Source: Ascarosepion bandense (Eukaryota; Mollusca; Cephalopoda; Sepiida; Sepiidae). From it: a stretch of DNA of 64,000 nt. How positions within the stretch are numbered: position 1 is the first letter of the stretch; each line of letters opens with the position of its first letter. Below are positions 57,690 to 64,000 of this stretch, piece after piece. The position numbers and the translations under genes were made by a program. The notes beneath the pieces were generated by a model, which saw only the letters and a program-made list of their open reading frames with translations, had not been told where the DNA came from and did no database searches. The stretch lies in NCBI GenBank assembly GCA_037127315.1, contig JBBBDQ010000191.1:15237001-15301000 (forward strand), written 5' to 3'.

Positions 57690-58070
57690 TAAAATTAAAA
57701 AGATTTTCTTGCAAAATGTTGTTAGTACTATTTACATTAGTCTCAATGTACTCTTTGTTGTTATTATCCTAGCGATTCGGCCGTTGTGTCCGCCAGTCTT
57801 CTTCAGATATCTGTGGATCCGGGTAACCTTCAGGGAATTTCGAACTGAACCAGTTATTTAATACACGGGGAGAAGATTGATCTCACTCCGCTGTCCATGT
57901 CTAGGTACATCTCGTATTGGTCTTTTTAGTACTGCTGAGGCACGGCTCGGCGTTTTCACTAAATCTTGGTCTGTATTACACAGTCCATGATTTGAACTCA
58001 TAATTACTATACCAACAAATTCACGAACTAAAGCTTTAAGCTACTGGGCTGTTGTCCTAGTGGTGCCCTA
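57690..58070. repeat. Interspersed repeat with tRNA-like end
   Basis: Diverged relative of 51250-51735: 'gattcggccgttgtgtccg', 'gaatttcgaactgaacc', then an inverted tRNA-like segment. Confidence 0.45.
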
Positions 58071-58730
58071 ATGTTGCAAATTAGGATATCTCCTCATCCC
58101 AGAAATTCAGAAACTATTGCTACTATAGTGAACCCACGTTAAGGATCCCTCGATGGAGGGCTTTTTCCAGACTTGGTAAATTATAAATCTCTAAACAACA
58201 CTAAAACCGCCTTCACTGCCAGCAGATTATTTGAGTTCAATTAAAAAAAAACGTCGTCGAGAGACTATTCTGAATCATGATAGTTTTCGGAACAATGGGG
58301 ATCGCTTGGCGGCGCCAGTTTCTTCTCTAATTAGGATATGATAGGTTGTACAGTGTAATATAGTATCGGCATCAGAGTATCATGAACTCGGGTAACAGAG
58401 CCAAACCGACCATTATGGTTTTTGGGGCTCCCTATATGATTTCCAACCCAATTATTGAACTGAATTAATGTTATTTGTACTGAAGAGGAAGATGAAAACA
58501 AAAATTTCAAATTTCTTATTAAAAAACAAATAGGAGTTTAGCTCTAGAAACCCTGATCTACAGTGAAGAGCTAAAATTCCCGAAAAGATCACACATTTTG
58601 TATTTAACTCATCTAAACTTCTTAGTGGGGTAGATTTTCAGTGCCTAAACTTTATTCAACAACCCAAAAAACGTAGGAATCGAATTCTTGATCATGATTT
58701 TCTGATTAATACATGGAAAATTATGTCAAT
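58071..58730. other. No recognised feature
   Basis: Nothing supported. Confidence 0.4.
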
Positions 58731-58734
58731 ATCT

Positions 58735-58922
58735 GATATTTGATGCCCATAATATGGTACCAAAATCGAATAATGATGACCTTGACATATAAAATGTCAA
58801 AATACGACATTTGATGCCCAATATATGATACCGAAAACGGATAATGATAACATAAAAAATGTCGAAATTTAATGACCAGAATATGGTATTAAAAACGGAT
58901 AATGATCATCTTAACATATGAA
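58735..58922 (+). repeat. Three degenerate tandem units of about 60-75 bp
   Basis: 'atttgatgcccataatatgg', 'atttgatgcccaatatatga' and 'atttaatgaccagaatatgg' each precede an 'aaaacggataatgat'-like stretch. Confidence 0.8.
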
Positions 58923-59630
58923 AAAAACTGAGTTCGTTTTAAATCTCTTCTAGAGAAAAATTTTCTAAACTTTTCAAATTTAAATTGTTCTAATATTTGG
59001 AAATTTCCACTAAAATGGAGAAACATATTTTTCTATGGCATTTTTGTTATTCGAAGTTAGTATGAAGAGAATTAGAGACAAAAAAGCAAGCACAATATAG
59101 CAAAAGCAAAATAATTTGTCTGAACTTTGTGAATCTACATGATACAGTTCATTTTTTAAAAGGATTGTCAAGTTAAACCTGTTTGTCAATCATAACATTT
59201 GTTTAAATAATATTTCAATAATTTTCTAATAAAAACAGGCAGAAAAAACGACTATCCAAAACTGATTATTTAAAATGAAATCATTAAGTATGTGTGAATT
59301 TTAATTAACTTCAAACGACCATAATTTGACAAATACTTGGAGTTTTGAAAGAAAGACTGATTCAGACATTCTGAGACTCTCTCCCTGCAGACTAGGTATA
59401 GCAACGTCCACCTACACGTCCACTGTACAGGGTCGAATTTCTAATCAGGCCTCCTAGGGCATGTATCAAAAATATCAATAATTATTATATTTTTTTTGTT
59501 TAAGGGTAGAAATTTCTTTTTCTTTGTTATTGTTCCTTGATAAGATTTTTTATTTACCTTTTTTTTTACTCGTTTTTAATTTTTTATTCCTTTTTCTATA
59601 CGTTTTTGTTTGATTAATAATAATAATAAT
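58923..59630. other. AT-rich DNA without recognised feature
   Basis: An (AAT)n run at about 59616-59635. Nothing else. Confidence 0.4.
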
Positions 59631-59639
59631 AATAAATTA

Positions 59640-60490
59640 CTGAAAAAGCTTGCTAACACGAAATGCATATTCTGTAATGAATATCCAAAAACAATTGGTC
59701 ATATTGTATCAGGTTGAACGGTATTAGCAACCATCGAATATAAAACTCGGCATGACAGGGTGGGTCGATATCTGCACTGGAAAATCTACAACATTTACCG
59801 AAAGGTAATTGCAAAATATGACTATGAACACCACCCAGACCCGGTTACAGACTTGTAACAATTTCATAGTACTTTAGAATACTGTTGTGTAAAAAAACGA
59901 CCGACCTTCACTACAGCAAATTGAACGTAAACTTTTTCATTCATTATGAGAGGAACATCATCTAATAAGACAAAGAGTTGCAACGTGGGGTGTACACATT
60001 GCTGCACTAATTAGAGTATACGCTATTATTGTATTACTAATCTCTGTAACTAAACAGTTTCTTCACTAATCTTTTGTGACTATTTTCCTTGCAATATTAT
60101 TAAGCAGTACGACGAATATATATGAGTATTATAACAAATAGACACAGGCACAACAATCAAATCTAATACCTAATCATCCAGACACAGTGGCGAAAAACCA
60201 CAAAATTAGAATGGGCTTCCTTACTGATATGGCAGTTCATAAAGGCTGTAATTTAGTTTTGAAGATCTTCAAAAAACTATCAAAATACAAGGATCTTGAA
60301 GTGGACATCTCTAAAAAGTGGTACATTAAGACATCAGTAATTCTAGTTATGGCTAAAGCCCCTGGTTTGATTCGGAAATTTTCTGTTGTACCAATTAAAG
60401 AGAACCCTTGTAAGCACATGCTTTACAGAAATACAAAAAAATGTTTCTATGACTACAGCTCACACCTTACTAAGAGCTTTTATAAAAATG
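59640..60490 (+). pseudogene. R2/NeSL-like LINE C-terminal region, interrupted
   Basis: Reads CIFCNEYPKTIGHIVSG, then a TGA where the last Cys of a CCHC finger is expected, then EYKTRHDRVGRYLHWKIY and HHPDPVTDL. After about 250-300 unrelated bases it resumes KNHKIRMGFLTDMAVHKGCN, KIFKKLSKYKDLEVDISKKW and VILVMAKAPGLIRK. These are the finger and endonuclease-like end of site-specific-type LINEs; clade assignment is from memory and tentative. Confidence 0.65.
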
Positions 60491-60647
60491 TAAAATGTGT
60501 GTGAAATTAGGTTGTTTTATTTTATTTATTTTTATAAGATTGTTAAGTGAAAAATGTTTTGATGCCATTTCTGGCCTTAGATCTCTGGTTAAGACCCAGA
60601 AGAAAATAAGTATACAACAGAAACCAAGGCTGCTGCTACTGCCAACA

Positions 60648-60680
60648 ACAACAACAACAACAACAATAATAATAATATGA
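60648..60680. repeat. (CAA)n(TAA)n tract
   Basis: May be the tail of the preceding LINE. Confidence 0.85.
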
Positions 60681-60940
60681 AAAAAAAAACAACTTCATAA
60701 AAATATAAATAATAATAAACATTAAAAACAAATTAATGTACATTTTTATTGATTTTTTTGTCATCATTAATGGAAAGGGGGTGTTTGATGGGCAAGTAAA
60801 GTTATTGATATTTGATTGAAAGTTGGTGAGTTTTACTCCTTAACCACCTTATTTTATCGACTGTCTTTTGATCTCCCAGACATCTATCAAACACCGGACA
60901 GCCTCATCGGTTCCAAGGGTTAATATTAACCAGTATGACA

Positions 60941-61069
60941 TTTTTTAATCGTTTTCATCCCAAGCAAGGCAGCAAAGCTACTAAGACTCAAAGGGTTACT
61001 GTGTATGGAAGTATTAGAAAACAGAAACATTCTTAAGGAGCAAGAACAATAGAAGAGTAACCAAGAAGA
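60941..61069 (-). mobile_element. Jockey/I-like LINE 3' end (outer part of a split copy)
   Basis: Poly-T, 'catcccaagcaaggcagca', then the UTR. It continues at 61922-62110 after the Tc1-like element. Confidence 0.7.
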
Positions 61070-61919
61070 CAGTGCATGGTGAGATGTATAAACTATCGTC
61101 TAAATTACGCAAAAATGAAAATAACACTGATATCTCAGTTCAACGGGTATATTTATTAAAATTACACAAAAATATCTTGAAATCATAAAGTGTAAATTTA
61201 TTTAATAAGATTACCATTGGTTTCAACTTCGAAATCTTCTGAACAGTCTCCTTGATTAAGTTGGTGAATTCTCTCATAATCCTTACCATCAGTTTGTCTT
61301 TAGTGTTACAACGTGTTTTGTTGGTCTCTCGCTCAAATGCCTCAAATGCGCCCTACACATAATAAAAGGTGTTGCAGTCTCAGAAGTTAGCTAAAGTTTA
61401 GATGTAATGGATGATGTGGTCGCAGAAATGGTCTAACAGCCATGACTGGGTTCTCCTGCTTATGTGGCTTGGTGCAGAATCCTGTTGCCAGGCATAGGGT
61501 CTTCCAGCAGTCATCTTCTGGAACTAGGCAGCACTATCTTTGCAAGGATGTAGGCCTCCTTGTTGACTCTGGAGTCCTGTGCGAAGATGAATTGAGGCAT
61601 AACATTGCCATCACTAGTGGTCACTCTAAACACCATGATGTTGACTAGATATATCATCCAACTATTTCCGAATCCTCTGCACTGCCCTCAGATTGAAACC
61701 CAAACACTCTCCAATGTTTGTATTGGAGCTTCTGACGCGTATGCCAAGCAATAAAGCATATTGTTTCCAAATTTTTGGTATAGGGACTTGTATCATGACG
61801 CTGTTTTTCTCGCAGATGGTACCCAACTGACCATACTATACTGAGCAGTCAACAAACAAACAACGTACATGCGCAAAATTTAAACTATAAAATGGCTAAA
61901 ATTTACCCATCGCACTCTG
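61070..61919 (-). mobile_element. Tc1-like element, internally deleted copy
   Basis: Right end 'taaaatttacccatcgcac' plus TCTG followed by TA. The left end is diverged. Same structure as 53581-54669 without the LINE: C-terminal transposase sequence on minus joined directly to DNA-binding-region remnants. About 850 bp. Confidence 0.82.
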
Positions 61920-61921
61920 TA

Positions 61922-62110
61922 GATAACGATTGACATTGCATTTAAATTTCGACGGTTAAAGTTAGCTGGAAAGCATGGAGCCGGAAAAGAGTTCCATAAG
62001 TGAGAAGTGTGAGAAAAGAAACTGTTAGCATAGAAATTACGGTTACATCTAGCCAACTCAAATGTAAATTAATGAGACCTGATTGCCCATTTTGTACTGC
62101 GCTTAAATTC
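61922..62110 (-). pseudogene. Jockey/I-like LINE C-terminal region (inner part of a split copy)
   Basis: 'ttgacattgcatttaaattt' through 'aagagttccataagtgagaa', matching the coding end in the copies at 54192 and 63141. Confidence 0.72.
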
Positions 62111-62154
62111 ATAGTCTAGGTACAAAAGAGCTCATCGGAATAATTGAAATGAAT

Positions 62155-62400
62155 GTATTTATAAAAAAGGCACACAGAGAGAACATTACGGCGGTTGGAA
62201 ATAGACTGAAGCTGAGATGTCAGTTCAGGGCCAATAATATTGCTGATTCTTCTTTGGAGAACAATCCTCATTTCTTTCGTATTCCATTAGTAAGAAAGTT
62301 TTATTCGGACCTCTTCTTCCCAAGGGTCGCTCCCTTGTGAATACTTCCCTGACCGCTACAATCTTAACATAATCCAGTGTCGGGTCAGCTGTTATTTATC
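62155..62400 (+). repeat. LINE-like fragment
   Basis: 'atttctttcgtattccatta' and its surroundings recur near 36033-36070. It reads HFFRIPLVRKFYSDLFFPRV, resembling a LINE C-terminal tail. Confidence 0.4.
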
Positions 62401-62540
62401 CTATATTTTCTCATTATCTAGATTCTTACGTCCATAAGACAACCCTATTCAGTAACTCTCTAACTGGAATGGCTCTTAGGCCTTATATTAGGTGAACAAT
62501 ATTCTAAAATAATAAATGGCTACCTGAAACATCTTTTATT

Positions 62541-62604
62541 TTCCTCACTTCACCCGAAGCAAGGCCACTAGTGGGCAGGGAGTTACAGTGAAAGAAAAGA
62601 CTGG
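62541..62604 (-). repeat. Shared LINE tail module
   Basis: 'cacttcacccgaagcaaggc' then 'actagtgggcagggagttac'. Confidence 0.6.
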
Positions 62605-62830
62605 TTACAAGGGTATTGTTGGTTGGTTGTTTTGTTTTTATGGCAAATCAACCTCGGCGGGTCATTTATTGCCAACTAAATTTTATTTATTTATTGCTGG
62701 CAATACCTTTTTCTTTCAACAATTTATTGTTGTTTTTTATATAAGTTTTGTGTCTAGTAATACTTTTTTCTTTTCGAATATCAAGATTAATTGTTTTTAT
62801 TTTTTAAGGGCAGGGTTCCCAAGTCCTACC
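62605..62830 (-). repeat. Relative of the retroposon at 31109-31634
   Basis: 'atggcaaatcaacctcggcg' and 'gtcatttattgcc' correspond to the end of the inserted retroposon at 31109. The remainder is T-rich. Confidence 0.5.
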
Positions 62831-62842
62831 CTTGTTATTTAA

Positions 62843-63105
62843 CCCATAACTGGAGGGAAGGGATGGATTAATACCTTTCCCAAGGGTAACAGTGCTTAAC
62901 TGAATGCAGGGTATTTAACTGGAATTCGAACTCGGCTCACCGATTTCTCTTTCCGAGCCGATATCCACTGCACATCCGTCACTAAACGCTTACAGCACCT
63001 GGCATTCCCAAGCGGTCACCCATCTAAGTACTGACCAAGCTCAACGTTGCTTAACTTCGGTGAACGAGCGAGAACCGGTGTATTTAACGTGATAGGCCGT
63101 AATCC
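62843..63105 (-). repeat. Chimeric 5S rRNA-tRNA SINE, 3'-truncated
   Basis: The minus strand reads, in order, a nearly complete 5S rRNA-like head (62988-63105: 'ttacggcctatcacgttaaa', 'accgaagttaagcaacgttg', 'gtcagtacttagatgggtga', 'ccgcttgggaatgcc'), a spacer of about 15 nt, then the SINE-A head ('ggatatcggctcgg', 'gagttcgaattcc') and the start of the SINE-A body, ending at 'ttatgggttaaataac'. Confidence 0.9.
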
Positions 63106-63140
63106 ACAAGGGGTATTGAATAGAGGATAAAAGTTGAACG

Positions 63141-63745
63141 GTATTCAAGAAGATAGAAGATGGTAGTTGACTTTGCATTTAAATTTTTGAAGATTGCAGC
63201 TATCAAGAAAACAAGTAAACGGAGGGTGATCCACAGGCAAGAAATCCGAAAAAAGAAACTGTTCGAGTAGAAGTGACTGTTACATTTAACTATATCAACG
63301 AAAAAAGAGTAGGACCCACATGCCAATCTAGTAGTACGCTTAAAATTCACTTGGACTGGACGCCAGGAAAAAAAAGCTCGTCAGAGAAGTTGGCATGAAA
63401 ATATTTATAGAAAAAGACAGAGGGAAGTCACGTCACATCGGTAAGAAAGTGAGTTAAGTCGAGAGGCCAAATCAGAACCGATTATATTAGATATATTTTT
63501 TTTGATTTTGTCAAGAACCTAGAGATGAATAGCAGGAGCACCTGGCCAGGTATGGCAAAAGTATGCAATGCACGGACGAATAGTAGATTTATGAATATGC
63601 ATGATTGATTCTGACAAGAAAATCTTTCTGGCCCGACAGAGAGACCCAACCTACCTAGCAGTAGATGCGGATATAGATTCGATGTAGTTGTTCTACTTCA
63701 GGTCGATTGAGAGAGTGAAGCCAAGGAGGCGCAGTGTGTTGCTCT
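63141..63745 (-). pseudogene. Jockey/I-like LINE, thumb to C-terminus
   Basis: Minus-strand relic corresponding to 33632-34388 and 13900-14500: the thumb region near 63640-63730, YSFFVDIVKCNSHFYSNSFF and RISCLWITL near the end. Many frameshifts. Confidence 0.8.
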
Positions 63746-63784
63746 AAAGATGACTTGCATCAATCATGCTGATAGCAGACAGAA

Positions 63785-63788
<4 letters not shown>

Positions 63789-63857
<69 letters not shown>
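63789..63857. repeat. Compound (CT)n(TA)n microsatellite
   Basis: A CT run followed directly by a TA run. Confidence 0.95.
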
Positions 63858-63861
<4 letters not shown>

Positions 63862-64000
63862 GCAATCTGTGAGTCTGTGTGTAACTGTTCCCTATGCACG
63901 TCTACATTCAAACTTTCTAGGGACACATATCTACAGGGAAGCCAGGTCGACACATACTTTTTGAGTTTTAAGTTCAGCAATTTTCCTTTTCGCACTTTTT

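Noticed and set aside
62988..63105. A functional 5S rRNA gene
   Set aside because: Diverged, and joined to a SINE body at the same point as in 51740-51940. A SINE head explains it better.

Overview
This is an intergenic or intronic stretch of an AT-rich animal genome made almost entirely of transposable elements, SINEs and simple repeats. I found no convincing host protein-coding gene, tRNA, rRNA or CRISPR array. The mix of element types (tRNA-like SINE families, Jockey/I-like, RTE-like and R2-like LINEs, a Penelope-like element, mariner and Tc1-like relics, very many (TA)n tracts) fits a cephalopod mollusc, probably an octopus. That assignment is inference from repeat style, not from a marker gene.

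Layout. 1-1.4 kb: interspersed repeats. 1.4-8.2 kb: one nearly complete LTR retrotransposon on the minus strand, with two LTRs, a tRNA-Pro primer site, a polypurine tract and decayed gag and pol. Its pol order is protease, integrase, reverse transcriptase, RNase H, which is unusual for a Ty3/gypsy-type enzyme and matches the Gmr1-like group. Its gag carries a SCAN-like capsid segment, as expected of that group. 8.2-21.8 kb: LINE pieces, SINEs, a mariner MITE and AT-rich DNA. 21.8-26.2 kb: a mariner broken by a LINE, and a Penelope-like reverse transcriptase broken by two tandem retroposons. 26.5-32.9 kb: (TA)n and (GA)n arrays and RTE-like LINE ends, one split by a retroposon with a 13-bp target duplication. 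33.6-38.5 kb: LINE, SINEs and a solo LTR with 5-bp target duplications. 38.5-45.5 kb: AT-rich DNA, a 295-bp palindrome, SINEs and a mariner relic. 45.9-49.4 kb: a foldback element and local tandem duplications. 49.4-54.7 kb: SINEs, LINE ends and a Tc1-like relic with a LINE inside it. 55.0-56.3 kb: a satellite with a unit of about 200 bp. 56.4-58.7 kb: less repetitive DNA. 58.7-64 kb: an R2-like LINE relic, a LINE with a Tc1-like element inside it, and a SINE with a 5S rRNA-like head.

The window shows how these families interact: LINEs inside DNA transposons and the reverse, one 3' tail module shared by several retroposons, and SINEs adjoining (TA)n tracts. Family labels R1, S2, S3 and SINE-A are local names used here. 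Coordinates of diverged repeats are good to roughly 5-20 bases.
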